Source of the DNA: Halomonas alkaliantarctica
Lineage (GTDB): Bacteria > Pseudomonadota > Gammaproteobacteria > Pseudomonadales > Halomonadaceae
Length of the DNA stretch: 64,000 nt
Reading direction: 5' to 3'
Assembly: GCF_029854215.1 (NCBI RefSeq)
Contig: NZ_CP122961.1
Coordinates: forward strand, 806,001 to 870,000
Positions 34,613 through 43,651 of this stretch are shown here, piece by piece; within the stretch, counting starts at the first letter, position 1; each line of letters opens with the position of its first letter. The position numbers and the translations under genes were made by a program. Under the pieces are notes generated by a model. It did no database searches and was not told where the DNA came from. It saw only the letters and a list, made by a program, of their open reading frames with translations.

Positions 34613-35652
34613 AGGGTGCCTTTGGTTTTTTTGTCGCGGATAAGCAGATAAACAAGATAGGGCGCGCCTAATACACCGGTCACGATACCCACCGGATAGC
34701 GGGCGGGTAATAGAAACTGGCCCGCATAATCGCCTAACAGCACCAGTAGGGCGCCGACCAGCGCAGAAGGCATTAACAGCGAGCCGCTGCGGCCCATCAG
34801 GCGCGCCGCAATGGGGCCAGAAAGAAACGCCACAAATGCTACCGGGCCGGAAACGGCGGTCGCGAAGGCGACCAGCGCAACGGCTGACACCCCGACGATA
34901 ATGCGCGTAGCAGCCAATCCAACGCCTAGCCCTGCGGCAACATCATCGCCCATGCGCAAGGTTTCGAGGTCGCGACGGCGGCTTAATAGCAGCCCGCCGA
35001 ACAGCAGTAAACCAATCAATAGTGGCAGTGCCTGGCCAAGCTGAACGCCATTCACGCTGCCGGTGAGCCAGCGCAGGGCTTCTTGCAGCGTCCAGCTTGG
35101 CGCGCGCATCAGCAGGTAGGCGGTCACGCTTTGCAGCATTGCGGCCAAGCCAATGCCGATCAGGATAAGCCGCCCGCCGGTCACTCCCTGCCGCCAGGAG
35201 AGCGTATAGATCAACAGCGCTACACCCAATCCCGATGCAATCGCCACCACTGAAATCGCGGGGCCACTCAGCGAGAGCACCACAATGGCAAACACCGCCC
35301 CCGTACTCGCACCGGTGCTGATACCAATGATGTCCGGGCTTGCCAGCGGGTTGCGTAGCATGGTTTGAAAGGCGATGCCGCCCAAGCCGAAGCAAGCGCC
35401 CACTAGCACTGAAACCACTGCCCTTGGCAGGCGTAATTCGCGCACGGTGAAGCCAACCCCAGGCACCTCGGCTCCGCCAAGTACACGTAGCACTGTGGTA
35501 AGCGGGGTGAATGACTGCCCCAGCATCAGGGTTAACGCCACACCCGCGAGCAGGCAGGCAGTTAGTACTGTGAGTATACGAAAGCGGCGCTTCGCGTTCG
35601 CCCTGAGTATTTGGCCAAAGTGGCTAGCCGCGTTGAGCAGGGGCTGGTTCAT
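34609..35652 (-). CDS. Iron-siderophore ABC transporter permease, FecCD family (second)
   Basis: 347 residues from ATG 35652; the frame is open much further upstream, but those 87 codons lie antisense-like over the preceding permease and are not part of the protein. FecCD family with eight to ten membrane helices; conserved LRLPRAVVSVLVGACFGLGGIAFQTMLRNPLASPDIIGISTGAS and the C-terminal GPVAFVAFLSGPIAARLMG. It pairs with the other FecCD permease to form the membrane channel. Its start overlaps the stop of that permease by four bases, showing coupling. Confidence 0.9.
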   Translation of the reverse strand: MNQPLLNAASHFGQILRANAKRRFRILTVLTACLLAGVALTLMLGQSFTPLTTVLRVLGGAEVPGVGFTVRELRLPRAVVSVLVGACFGLGGIAFQTMLRNPLASPDIIGISTGASTGAVFAIVVLSLSGPAISVVAIASGLGVALLIYTLSWRQGVTGGRLILIGIGLAAMLQSVTAYLLMRAPSWTLQEALRWLTGSVNGVQLGQALPLLIGLLLFGGLLLSRRRDLETLRMGDDVAAGLGVGLAATRIIVGVSAVALVAFATAVSGPVAFVAFLSGPIAARLMGRSGSLLMPSALVGALLVLLGDYAGQFLLPARYPVGIVTGVLGAPYLVYLLIRDKKTKGTL

Positions 35653-36740
35653 AGCGAACCTACTGTGCGGTTGCGCACAATCCAGATAAACACTGGCGCG
35701 CCGATAAAGGCAGTCACGATGCCTACGTCCAATTCTGAAGGGTGAGCGATCAGTCGCCCAGCTATGTCTGAAAAGGTTAGTAGCACGGCACCCCCGAGGG
35801 CAGAGAAAGGCAGCAGCCAACGGTAATCGCCGCCAGCTAGCAGGCGGCAGGCGTGGGGCACTACCAATCCTACAAAACCGATCGGGCCGCACACAGCGGT
35901 GATCGGCCCGCATAGAAGCACCGCACCGATGGCTGACATGGCTCGGGCTACCGCCACCTTTTCACCTAGCCCGGCGGCGGTGTCATCGCCCAGTGCTAGC
36001 ATATTGAGTTTGCGCGCGGCGAGCAGAGTAATGACAAGCCCCATCGCCAGAAAAGGCAGTATGGGGAGAAGTTGAACGTATGTCGCGCCGCCCACGCCGC
36101 CGACTAACCAGGATTGCACCAGCCCACCGATATCGCCACGCGGTAATACCACGGCGGTCGTCAGCGAGCTAAGCGCGGCGGTGATTGCCGCCCCAGCCAG
36201 TGCCAGCCTGAGCGGCGTGGCGCCGCCCTGGCCGAGGCTGGCGATTGCGTAAACCGCACAGGCTGCGATACCGGCGCCAGCAATGGCTGTCCAGATGTAG
36301 CTGGTCGTCTCATCGATACCGAACCAGGCAATGCCAATCACCACTGCCAGCGCCGCTCCAGCATTAACACCCAGCAGGCCGGGGTCGGCCAGCGGGTTGC
36401 GGGTCAGGCCCTGCATGACGCCACCGGAAACGCCTAGGGCGGCTCCGGCCAGCATGGCAAGCAACGTACGCGGCAGGCGGCTGGCCACGGCGGCATCGCC
36501 AATGGTTTCTACTTGGCCACTTAGTGCGGCGAAGATTTCCGACCAGCCCACTTCACGGGCGCCAAAAGCCACAGAGAGCATGGCCGCAAGGCCGAGTAGG
36601 GCAAGCAGCAACACGCCGCCCGCAAACCGGCGGGTGGCGTGATGTTTGAGGCGTACAATCGCTGAGCGATTAACATCTGAGCCAAGCGCTACGCCGCTAC
36701 TCGTGTGACTTGCGTGCGGCTTCTGAGAGTAGGTCTGCAT
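35649..36740 (-). CDS. Iron-siderophore ABC transporter permease, FecCD family (first)
   Basis: 363 residues from ATG 36740; 26 further upstream codons are open but lie in the 3' end of the binding-protein gene. The N-terminus is cytosolic (~40 residues) before the first helix. FecCD signatures: RLPRTLLAMLAGAALGVSGGVMQGLTRNPLADPGLLGVNAGAA and GPIGFVGLVVPHACRLLAGGDYRWLLP, with LIAHPSELDVGIVTAFIGAPVFIW at the end. It overlaps the preceding binding-protein gene by 44 bases, which argues for translational coupling. Confidence 0.88.
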   Translation of the reverse strand: MQTYSQKPHASHTSSGVALGSDVNRSAIVRLKHHATRRFAGGVLLLALLGLAAMLSVAFGAREVGWSEIFAALSGQVETIGDAAVASRLPRTLLAMLAGAALGVSGGVMQGLTRNPLADPGLLGVNAGAALAVVIGIAWFGIDETTSYIWTAIAGAGIAACAVYAIASLGQGGATPLRLALAGAAITAALSSLTTAVVLPRGDIGGLVQSWLVGGVGGATYVQLLPILPFLAMGLVITLLAARKLNMLALGDDTAAGLGEKVAVARAMSAIGAVLLCGPITAVCGPIGFVGLVVPHACRLLAGGDYRWLLPFSALGGAVLLTFSDIAGRLIAHPSELDVGIVTAFIGAPVFIWIVRNRTVGSL

Positions 36741-37692
36741 AATCTTCCAGCAACCATGAAATCGACATGGGGGTAGGGTTGGCGGCCGTGCCCAGCGGGG
36801 TATTGCCGAGGGTGACAATGGCGCCGTTTTCTACCACCGGCAGCCGGGAAGTGAGCGGGTGGGCGTTGAGCTGCTCGATGAGCGGCTGGCCGCCGTAAGT
36901 GACGAGAATATCCACATCGTTGAGCTCGTCGATCAGTTCAGAGCTGATCTCGCCAGCGAATTTTCCGAGGGTAGAGTTCTGCCTTACCACCTCCGGCGAT
37001 GACAGACCAAGGTCGTGGAAAAAGCGTACCCGCGCGTCGTTGTCGGTGTAGAACGAGATGCTCCCCAGGTTGGTGGGGTCTAGGTGGGTAACGAACATGG
37101 CGGTTTTGCCCGCAAGGTCCGGATGGCTGGCGGCGGTGTCGGCAATGTGTGCCTCAAGCTGCTCAATGAGCGCCTGACCTTCCTCGGCCATGCCCATGCC
37201 TTGGCTGTTCAGTTGGATCATATCGCGCCAGTCGGTCGCCCACGGGCCTTCGGGGTAGGCCACCACCGGGGCAATCTGGCTCAGGGTGGTGTAGTCCGCC
37301 TGACTAAGCCCCGAGTAGGCGGCCAGAATCACATCCGGTTGGCTGGCGGCCACGGCTTCAAAATCGATCCCGTCGCCTTCATCGAATAGGTCAGGGGGCG
37401 TGGCATCCAGTTCTTCAAGCCGGGTTTCTACCCAAGGCAATAGCCCGTTGCCGTTGTCGTCGCCAAAGTTGGCAGCGGCAAAGCCGACCGGTACCACGCC
37501 AAGCGCCAGCGGCACTTCATGATTGGCCCAGGCCACGGTGGCTACCCGTTCGGGCTTTTCGGAAAGTACCGTGGTGCCCAGTGCGTGATCGATTTCAAGG
37601 GGATAGGTCTGCGCGCTAACGGTTACTGCGCTAAGGCTGCACATGGCGAGAAGCGCCATGCAGGTGGCTGAACGTTGATGGAGCGATGCCAT
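36697..37692 (-). CDS. Iron-siderophore ABC transporter substrate-binding protein
   Basis: 331 residues with a signal peptide (MALLAMCSLSAVTVSAQT, cleavage near residue 28). Fe/B12-binding fold: LSEKPERVATVAWANHEVPLALGVVPVG, DFEAVAASQPDVILAAYSGLSQADYTTLSQIAPVVAYPEGPW, and the second lobe after ~190. It resembles FepB/FecB/ CeuE-type proteins that collect a ferric siderophore in the periplasm. Strong ribosome site GGAGGAA. The leader carries a perfect 17-base tandem duplication. It is the first gene of the import operon and divergent from the TonB receptor. Confidence 0.88.
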   Translation of the reverse strand: MASLHQRSATCMALLAMCSLSAVTVSAQTYPLEIDHALGTTVLSEKPERVATVAWANHEVPLALGVVPVGFAAANFGDDNGNGLLPWVETRLEELDATPPDLFDEGDGIDFEAVAASQPDVILAAYSGLSQADYTTLSQIAPVVAYPEGPWATDWRDMIQLNSQGMGMAEEGQALIEQLEAHIADTAASHPDLAGKTAMFVTHLDPTNLGSISFYTDNDARVRFFHDLGLSSPEVVRQNSTLGKFAGEISSELIDELNDVDILVTYGGQPLIEQLNAHPLTSRLPVVENGAIVTLGNTPLGTAANPTPMSISWLLEDYADLLSEAARKSHE

Positions 37693-37706
37693 CGCTTCCT
37701 CCGCAG

Positions 37707-37740
37707 GCTTAGGTGTTTAAAAAGCTTAGGTGTTTAAAAA
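37707..37740. repeat. Perfect 17-base tandem duplication in the binding-protein leader
   Basis: GCTTAGGTGTTTAAAAA occurs twice back to back (37707-37723 and 37724-37740), 14 bases upstream of the start codon of the siderophore-binding-protein gene. The copies are identical, suggesting a recent duplication. Confidence 0.85.
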
Positions 37741-37828
37741 AGATGCCCCGCCGAGCGTTAAGCCCGCCGTTTCAGTCAGAGGAGGCAAGTGGCTCCATAC
37801 GGCATGGCGTGTTGCTTTTCTTTTTAAA

Positions 37829-37847
37829 ATAAATGATTATGATTAAC
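37829..37847. promoter_or_regulatory. Fur-box-like sequence between receptor and import operon
   Basis: On the minus strand the 19 bases read GTTAATCATAATCATTTAT, agreeing at 14 of 19 places with the classical Fur consensus (GATAATGATAATCATTATC). It lies between the TonB receptor (start 37956) and the divergent import operon (start 37692), where iron-dependent repression of both would be expected. Confidence 0.65.
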
Positions 37848-37955
37848 ATTAGCACTATTGAATCGGTGATGCTAGCTCCGGATACTCTTGCGGCCTTTCA
37901 AAAGAAAAACACAAGGCGAGCAAGGCAGGTTTATTCATTTCAAGGGATCTTCAAC

Positions 37956-40082
37956 ATGACAGATAGCAAAGGCACCGTCCGGCTTAACGCAAGCCGCTTG
38001 CGGTGGCAACAGACGACGACTGCCCTTCTGTGCGGTACGACGCTGGTCACACTTCCCATGCTTGGGAACGCGCAGGAGTCAGGCGAAGGCAGTGACAATA
38101 ATGAGGGCTATCGCCTAGCACCCATTATCGTCAATGCCCAGGCCTACGCGGATGATGATGCCAACTCGATCGTGGCTCAGGAGCTTTGGGTAGGTGGTAA
38201 GGTAGCCACCAGTATTCTCGATACGCCGGCCTCTGTGTCAGTCATTACCGAGCAAGAGATCGAGCAGCGCAACGCCTCTACCACCGAAGAAGTGCTGCAA
38301 TATACGCCAGGTGTCCTCACCGATTATTACGGCACTGATGATCGTAACGACTATTTTAAAATTCGCGGATTTCAGGCGACCACTTACCGCGACGGGCTGA
38401 CGCTAGGCTCAATGCGCGGTGTGCGTGAAGAGCCTTATGCTTATGAGCGCGTTGAAGTGTTGCGCGGTGCCAACTCGACGCTGTTTGGCCCGGCGGATCC
38501 CGGTGGTTCGGTCAACTTCGTAAGCAAGCGGCCACGCTTTGAGCGGTTTGGCGAGGGCTATCTCTCATACGGTTCATTCGACGCCAAAGAGGCCGGTGTT
38601 GATGTGGGTGACACGCTGAACGCTGACGAGACAGTGGCCTACCGCTTTACCGGCACCATCCGGGACAGCGACCGCGAATACGATCACTCCAAAGACAACA
38701 ATGGTTTCTTGATGGGAGGATTGGCCTGGGAGCCGACGGAGTACACTTCAGCAAGCGTTATCTTCGATTACCTGAAGCGTGACGATACTCCCAATAGCGG
38801 TGGTTATCCGCTCGACCGGGAGTACGACCGCAGCAACTTCTATGGCGAGCCTGGTTTTAATTATCACGATGTTGAGCGTACCAGCCTTACCGGACAGCTC
38901 ACCCATGATTTCAACAACGGGCTGACACTGCGGGGTAATCTGCGCTACAGCGACCTGACTGATGACTTCGGTTACGTTTATATCACTGACTCTGCGGCAC
39001 GAGTTGGCAGCGTGGTGGATCGCGACTATTTTGGTACCGACAACGAAGCTCAGGAGTTGATCGGCAACGCTATCCTGCAATACGACGCCCGCTTTGATCA
39101 GGTCGATAGCAGCACGCTCGTGGGTGTCGAGTACCGCGATGCTTCCACTGAAGACAGTTCGTTTTACGGCGATGCGACCTCCATTGATATCGCAACCCCC
39201 GTCTTTAGCGGTGCACCGAGTAGCTTGAACGTCTATAGCGGCAACAAGCAGGACTTCACCACCGAGTCGGTCTTCCTGACACAGAATTTGTCCTTCTATG
39301 ACCGATTTATTGTGACAGCGGGTGTGCGCAACGACTCGATGGATGTCTCAAGCACCAACATGGCAGGCGTTACCGATTCCGATGACTTCTCAGAGACCTC
39401 ACTTCGCGGTGCGCTGACCTATCGGGTCACCGACGAAATTTCCACCTATGTCAGCATGGTGGAGTCGGTTGCACCACCCACGATTGGCGTCGATCCCGAA
39501 CGGGGCGAGCAGTACGAAATTGGTGCGAAATATTCCCCCTTTGGCACGAATGCGCTGTTTTCGGCGGCCATCTATGACCTAACCAGGGATGACGTCACCA
39601 TCTCGGTTGTACAGGACAATGGCGTTATCGAGCGGGAGACCGTGGGTGAGTCCCGTGTACGGGGCCTTGATCTGGAAGCGAAAGCAGAGTTGACCGATAG
39701 CTTTAGCGTGGCCGGTGGTTACTCCTATATGGAGTCGGAAGTGGTACGCGACAGTAACGCCGCCAGAGAGGGTAACGAGTTCACCGCGGCACCCAAACAT
39801 ACGGCGTCGTTGTGGGGCTACTATACCTTGCCAAGTCAGGATATGAGTGTTGGCCTTGGCGCCCGCTACGTCGGTTCTTACTACTTTGATACCGCCAATA
39901 CGTCCAAAAGCGATGCAGCAACGCTCTTCGATGCGGCCTTCAGCTACCAGCTTACCCAAGACGCCGATTTGGCCGTCAACGTCAGCAACTTACTCGACGA
40001 GCAGCACGTGGTCGGTTCCGGCACGGCCGACTACTATAATCCGGGGCGCGAAATCAGCGCTAAAGTGAGCTATCGCTGGTGA
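37956..40082 (+). CDS. TonB-dependent siderophore receptor
   Basis: 708 residues from ATG 37956 (AAGGGA ribosome site); the frame is open back to 37833 through the Fur-like box, but that part is not coding. The signal peptide ends near MLGNAQE (residue ~40). Plug domain: ILDTPASVSVITEQEIEQRNA, YTPGVLTDYYGTDDRNDYFKIRGF, RVEVLRGANSTLFGPADPGGSVNFVSKRP (residues ~80-220). A 22-strand barrel ends in the typical aromatic residue (VSYRW). The GPADPGG plug motif is shared with FhuA/FoxA-type receptors for hydroxamate-type siderophores, but specificity is not proven. It works with the divergent ABC import operon; a strong terminator follows. Confidence 0.9.
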   Translation: MTDSKGTVRLNASRLRWQQTTTALLCGTTLVTLPMLGNAQESGEGSDNNEGYRLAPIIVNAQAYADDDANSIVAQELWVGGKVATSILDTPASVSVITEQEIEQRNASTTEEVLQYTPGVLTDYYGTDDRNDYFKIRGFQATTYRDGLTLGSMRGVREEPYAYERVEVLRGANSTLFGPADPGGSVNFVSKRPRFERFGEGYLSYGSFDAKEAGVDVGDTLNADETVAYRFTGTIRDSDREYDHSKDNNGFLMGGLAWEPTEYTSASVIFDYLKRDDTPNSGGYPLDREYDRSNFYGEPGFNYHDVERTSLTGQLTHDFNNGLTLRGNLRYSDLTDDFGYVYITDSAARVGSVVDRDYFGTDNEAQELIGNAILQYDARFDQVDSSTLVGVEYRDASTEDSSFYGDATSIDIATPVFSGAPSSLNVYSGNKQDFTTESVFLTQNLSFYDRFIVTAGVRNDSMDVSSTNMAGVTDSDDFSETSLRGALTYRVTDEISTYVSMVESVAPPTIGVDPERGEQYEIGAKYSPFGTNALFSAAIYDLTRDDVTISVVQDNGVIERETVGESRVRGLDLEAKAELTDSFSVAGGYSYMESEVVRDSNAAREGNEFTAAPKHTASLWGYYTLPSQDMSVGLGARYVGSYYFDTANTSKSDAATLFDAAFSYQLTQDADLAVNVSNLLDEQHVVGSGTADYYNPGREISAKVSYRW

Positions 40083-40158
40083 TGCCCGATCACCCATTCC
40101 TAGGCGGTACTGGTCGGGGAGGCTAGCCGATGTATTGGGCCGTCTAGGCAGCCAACGC

Positions 40159-40188
40159 AAACCCCCGCTTTCAAAGGCGGGGGTTTTT
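40159..40188 (+). terminator. Terminator after the TonB receptor gene
   Basis: AAACCCCCGC (40159-40168) pairs with GCGGGGGTTT (40177-40186) around an eight-base loop and is followed by TT. The left arm is preceded by A residues, so it can also terminate the reverse-strand DUF1330 gene ending at 40194. Confidence 0.88.
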
Positions 40189-40193
40189 GCGCT

Positions 40194-40490
40194 TTACGCT
40201 TCTTGAACACCGTCAACGATAAAGACGCGGTAGTCGGCACCCTGGAAGCGGTGCTTGCGAGCTTCCTGGTAGGCGGGGCTTTCATACCAGGCGCGTGCAG
40301 CGGCCATATCGGGGAAGCGTAGAATGACCGCTCCTTCCATTGCGCTACCTTCCAGTACTTCAAAATCGCCATAAAAAGCCAGTGGCTGTGGGTCGTGGCC
40401 TTCACGGGCGGCTTTTGCCTTCTCGCCGTAGCGCTCCATTTCCTCGGCGTCGTGGGTGTGTTCGCGAGTCAGTACGACATAAGCGGGCAT
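40194..40490 (-). CDS. DUF1330 family protein
   Basis: 98 residues, one DUF1330 domain, a dimeric alpha-beta-barrel (EthD-like) fold. Features: MPAYVVLTREHTHDAEEMERYGEKA, FYGDFEVLEGSAMEGAVILRFPDMAAARAWYESPAYQEARKHR. The RFPDxxAAxAWYxSPxYQ motif is the family's hallmark. Small cytosolic protein of unknown activity. It shares a bidirectional terminator with the TonB receptor gene and is otherwise a single-gene unit. Confidence 0.88.
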   Translation of the reverse strand: MPAYVVLTREHTHDAEEMERYGEKAKAAREGHDPQPLAFYGDFEVLEGSAMEGAVILRFPDMAAARAWYESPAYQEARKHRFQGADYRVFIVDGVQEA

Positions 40491-40569
40491 TCATTTCTCC
40501 TGATGTCATCATTAAGCAATCCGCTAGAGCATATCACCGCCCCACAGCGTAGCCCTATTAGCAAAGCTG

Positions 40570-41115
40570 CTATTCCGCTTTACTGGCCATATCGGTAGTT
40601 AAAGGTGGCATCGGTTTCGGCGTTGGCCCTATCAAGGCGACGGGCTCAAGCTGCTCGTTCTCGAGCGTTGCCAGGACGATCTCATAACAGTCGTCGATAT
40701 GGCTGTTGCCCATGTATTTCATGGTGGCAAAGCTGATGCCGCCCGCAATGGCGCTGCCCAGGAAGGGTACATACTTCGACGCACTTTTTGCCGAGATTCT
40801 CCCAGCCATCTTTTTGAACATCACCGTAATCAATTTACGGGTGATATATTTGCCCGCCATCTTGCTGCCGGTCGTTGAGATGGAGGCCATTACGAACAGA
40901 CGGGTCTCTGCATCCAGGCTCTCGATCTGTTCCGGCGATAAGCCAAATTGCTCGTTAATCTTCGGGATTAATCGCAGCAATATAGCGACATCGGAACCGA
41001 TGTTCACGCCTGGGATGGGAATGATGGCGGTGCCAGCGGAAAGGCCAGAGCTCTTCGTAACCATCGAGCGGCACGATTGCTTGATGGCTTCGAGTTCTTC
41101 CAGTGACTCGATCAT
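40570..41115 (-). CDS. Uncharacterised EcsC/DUF697-like protein
   Basis: 181 residues. Gly/Ala-rich amphipathic helices alternate (GLSAGTAIIPIPGVNIGSDVAILLRLIPKINEQFGLS, KSASKYVPFLGSAIAGGISFATMKYMGNSHIDDCYEIVL), as in EcsC and DUF697-type proteins that associate with membranes peripherally or by hairpins. GSAIAGGISFATMKYMGNSHI near residue 125 is the recognisable piece. No catalytic motif is visible. It stands alone between DUF1330 and the sorbosone-dehydrogenase-like gene. The assignment to a family is by overall resemblance only. Confidence 0.5.
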   Translation of the reverse strand: MIESLEELEAIKQSCRSMVTKSSGLSAGTAIIPIPGVNIGSDVAILLRLIPKINEQFGLSPEQIESLDAETRLFVMASISTTGSKMAGKYITRKLITVMFKKMAGRISAKSASKYVPFLGSAIAGGISFATMKYMGNSHIDDCYEIVLATLENEQLEPVALIGPTPKPMPPLTTDMASKAE

Positions 41116-41195
41116 ATAAGGTCCTTTTTAGATCAAACGGAAAAGGCGGCGGTCTATGCGGCTGCCGCCACTTTCACACTGTTGGTTTAAGTGGC

Positions 41196-42488
41196 TTATT
41201 CGTCACCATCATAGGTGACGCGCCAAATAGCGTTCGTTAGATCATCGGCGATGATAAGGGCGCCTTCGGGGTCGATGGTGACGCCGACCGGACGGCCGCG
41301 GGTTTGACTATCTCCAGTAAGAAAACCAGAAACGAAGTCGATAGGGTCGCCGGAAGGGCTGCCGTTGCTGAAAGGCACAAATACGACCTTATAGCCAACG
41401 GGGTCGGCGCGGTTCCAACTGCCGTGTTCGCCGATAAACACGCCTTCCGCGAATTCATCGCCCATTTCAGGAATGGAAAAGGCGAGCCCTAAAGGTGCTA
41501 CGTGCGAACCCAGGCCATAGTCGGGCGAAATCGCCGATTCCACCTTGTCAGGATTCTGCGGGCGAACGCGTGGGTCGACGTGCTGACCCCAGTAACTGTA
41601 GGGCCAGCCGTAGAAACCGCCTTCCTGAACCGTCGTTAGGTAGTCGGGCACCAAGTCTGGGCCTAACTCGTCACGCTCATTGACCACGGCCCAAAGTTGG
41701 TCCGTGTCGGGCTGAATGGTCAGAGCCGTCGGGTTGCGCAGGCCAGTGGCATAAGGCCGATGCAGGCCGGTTTCGGCATCGATTTCCCAGACCTCAGCGC
41801 GATTGACCTCAGCAGCCATGCCGCGCTCGGTGATGTTACTGTTGGAGCCAATACCCACGTATAAGAACTCACCATCGGCGCTAGCGGTCATCGCTTTCGT
41901 CCAGTGGTGATTGATTTCAGCGGGTAGCTTGGTCAGTTCTTCCGGTGGCCCGCTGGCTTCGGTTTGGCCTTCCTCGTAGTCAAAACGGACGACGGCATCT
42001 TGGTTGGCCACATAAAGATTGTTATCAACCAGTGCCAGCCCGTAGGGGGCGTTGAGGTCTTCCGCAAACACCGACTGCTCATAATTACCATCGCCATTTT
42101 CATCGCGCAGCAGGGTTAAGCGATTACCGCTCTCAACACTGGTGGTGCCCTGGCTTTTGATATACCCAGCAATGAAGTCTTTTGGCTTCAACTTGGGGGC
42201 ATTGCCGCCGCTCCCTTCGGCCACCAAAATATCGCCGTTAGGCAATACCAGCGTTTGCCGCGGGATCTGAAGATCGGTGGCAATGGCGGTAATCGAGTAG
42301 CCCTCGGGCACAGTGGGCGTTTGGTCGCCCCACTCTGCGGGTTCAGGTATCGTCATGTCGGGCAAAAGCCCGCGCTGCGGTTCAGGAAGGTCAGGATTAG
42401 GGCCATACTGTTGTACGTCTTGGGCACTGGCGCTACTGATTATCAGCAGAGCCGATAGGGGCGCAGCATAGAGGCTAGTAAGTTTCAT
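41196..42488 (-). CDS. Glucose/sorbosone dehydrogenase-family (PQQ-type) secreted oxidoreductase
   Basis: 430 residues with a signal peptide (LSALLIISSASAQD, cleavage near residue 22). Six-bladed GSDH propeller: TVPEGYSITAIATDLQIPRQTLVLPNGDILVAEG, GNYEQSVFAEDLNAPYGLALVDNNLYVANQD, GLRNPTALTIQPDTDQLWAVVNERDELG, FYGWPYSYWGQHVDPR, FIGEHGSWNRADPVGYKVVF, GRPVGVTIDPEGALIIADDLTNAIWRV. The closest named relatives are L-sorbosone dehydrogenases. It is periplasmic, binds PQQ with Ca in relatives, and is coupled by a four-base overlap to the DUF2231 membrane protein upstream, which may be an electron-transfer partner. Confidence 0.87.
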   Translation of the reverse strand: MKLTSLYAAPLSALLIISSASAQDVQQYGPNPDLPEPQRGLLPDMTIPEPAEWGDQTPTVPEGYSITAIATDLQIPRQTLVLPNGDILVAEGSGGNAPKLKPKDFIAGYIKSQGTTSVESGNRLTLLRDENGDGNYEQSVFAEDLNAPYGLALVDNNLYVANQDAVVRFDYEEGQTEASGPPEELTKLPAEINHHWTKAMTASADGEFLYVGIGSNSNITERGMAAEVNRAEVWEIDAETGLHRPYATGLRNPTALTIQPDTDQLWAVVNERDELGPDLVPDYLTTVQEGGFYGWPYSYWGQHVDPRVRPQNPDKVESAISPDYGLGSHVAPLGLAFSIPEMGDEFAEGVFIGEHGSWNRADPVGYKVVFVPFSNGSPSGDPIDFVSGFLTGDSQTRGRPVGVTIDPEGALIIADDLTNAIWRVTYDGDE

Positions 42489-42913
42489 GATTTAACACCC
42501 GTGCCAAGGCGAGAAAAGCCGACCCAGGTGGCCGTACCTGCCAGCAATACAACGACGATCGAAAGAGCAAAACCAGCTGGCATCATGGCCCAGGCATCCC
42601 GCGCATGTGCCAACGCATTGACCAAGGCAAGTATCCAGGTAAGTAGTAGAAGTGCTGGATAAATCATCAGAGCCAGGTTGCGCTCAGGCGTACGAAAGAA
42701 GCCAACAATCGAGCATAAAAACGCCAGGCCTGTAAAAACAAGCCCACCTAAGTTGAGCCATGAGGCAAAAGTAGCCCACTGAATATGGTAGCTCGTTGAG
42801 TAGGCGTAATCGCACATCACGGTGCCAAGAAAGAGAGGAAGAGTTCCGGCAAGTAGTACGGTGTGAAGCGGATGTAACCTGCGAGGATAAGTGTGCTCAT
42901 TAGAGGCTTTCAC
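42485..42913 (-). CDS. DUF2231-family membrane protein
   Basis: 142 residues, four predicted membrane helices (HTVLLAGTLPLFLGTVMCDYAYS, FASWLNLGGLVFTGLAFLCSIVGFF, LALMIYPALLLLTWILALVNALAHARDAW, MPAGFALSIVVVLLAGTATWVGF). The start RRLHPLHTVLL and the HARDAW loop are DUF2231 features; conserved His residues in such proteins can hold haem. It lies directly upstream of the sorbosone-dehydrogenase-like gene with a four-base overlap, so they form an operon. A role as membrane electron acceptor is inferred only from that pairing. Confidence 0.82.
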   Translation of the reverse strand: MKASNEHTYPRRLHPLHTVLLAGTLPLFLGTVMCDYAYSTSYHIQWATFASWLNLGGLVFTGLAFLCSIVGFFRTPERNLALMIYPALLLLTWILALVNALAHARDAWAMMPAGFALSIVVVLLAGTATWVGFSRLGTGVKS

Positions 42914-43137
42914 GGCAAACTCCTTATGCTGTTCAAGCTAATTGATTTATCTTAGCTGGCGGGATGCATGCGCCCAGCCAGCCCAGACAACGCCACCATT
43001 TTCGTTAGAAAAGTGTAGTTGATGATCAAAAGCTTGCCCAAAGCGAGGCAAGCCTGTGGCTGGAAAAAGAGAGCAGGAATATTGTTACGAGTGAATAGTG
43101 TTATTGGATTTTATACCGTCTGTCAGTCAGCTTACCC

Positions 43138-43563
43138 TTAGCTATCGGAGACGTATCCCGGCAGCACTGCCTCGGCCTCGATAGCGATTAGCCATTCCGG
43201 TTCGGCAAGGCCGTACACAATCAACCAAGTAGCAGCTGGCGGGGCAATGGGGAAACGCTGCTTCAGCGCCTCCATCACTACTTGCTGGTCGTAGCGTGCG
43301 GATTCGGCCAGGTAGATTCTCAGCATCACCACCCGCAAGAGATCGCCACCGAGTGCCGTTAGTAACCGTTCGATGTTATCGAGTGCTGCCTGGGTCTGCT
43401 CGGGAAGTTCGGGGCCCGCCAAACGGCCTTCTGCATCGACGCCTACCTGATTGGACATCAGCACCCGGGAGCCCCCCTGAACCAACACGGCCTGACTGTG
43501 GCCTTCGGCCAAGGTATCGGGCAGATTGGATGGATTAAGGGGCTTACGTCTTAAAATTTGCAT
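43138..43563 (-). CDS. RidA/YjgF family protein
   Basis: 141 residues covering one RidA (YjgF/YER057c/UK114) domain. Visible are VLVQGGSRVLMSNQVGVDAEGRLAGPELPEQTQAALDNIERLLTALGG, DLLRVVMLRIYLAESARYDQQV and PIAPPAATWLIVYGLAEPEWLIAIEAEAVLP. True RidA deaminases have an Arg in a CxR-like motif before the last strands; here the place reads TWLIVYGLA, so 2-aminoacrylate deaminase activity is doubtful. It is a single-gene unit; the role is unassigned. Confidence 0.85.
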   Translation of the reverse strand: MQILRRKPLNPSNLPDTLAEGHSQAVLVQGGSRVLMSNQVGVDAEGRLAGPELPEQTQAALDNIERLLTALGGDLLRVVMLRIYLAESARYDQQVVMEALKQRFPIAPPAATWLIVYGLAEPEWLIAIEAEAVLPGYVSDS

Positions 43564-43651
43564 GACAACCTCGTTGGTAAGTTCTTTACTAGACCTATCC
43601 CTCGATCAATTGTGCGTTATGCCCTTCGGGCTATGCTCACACATCGTGTAT

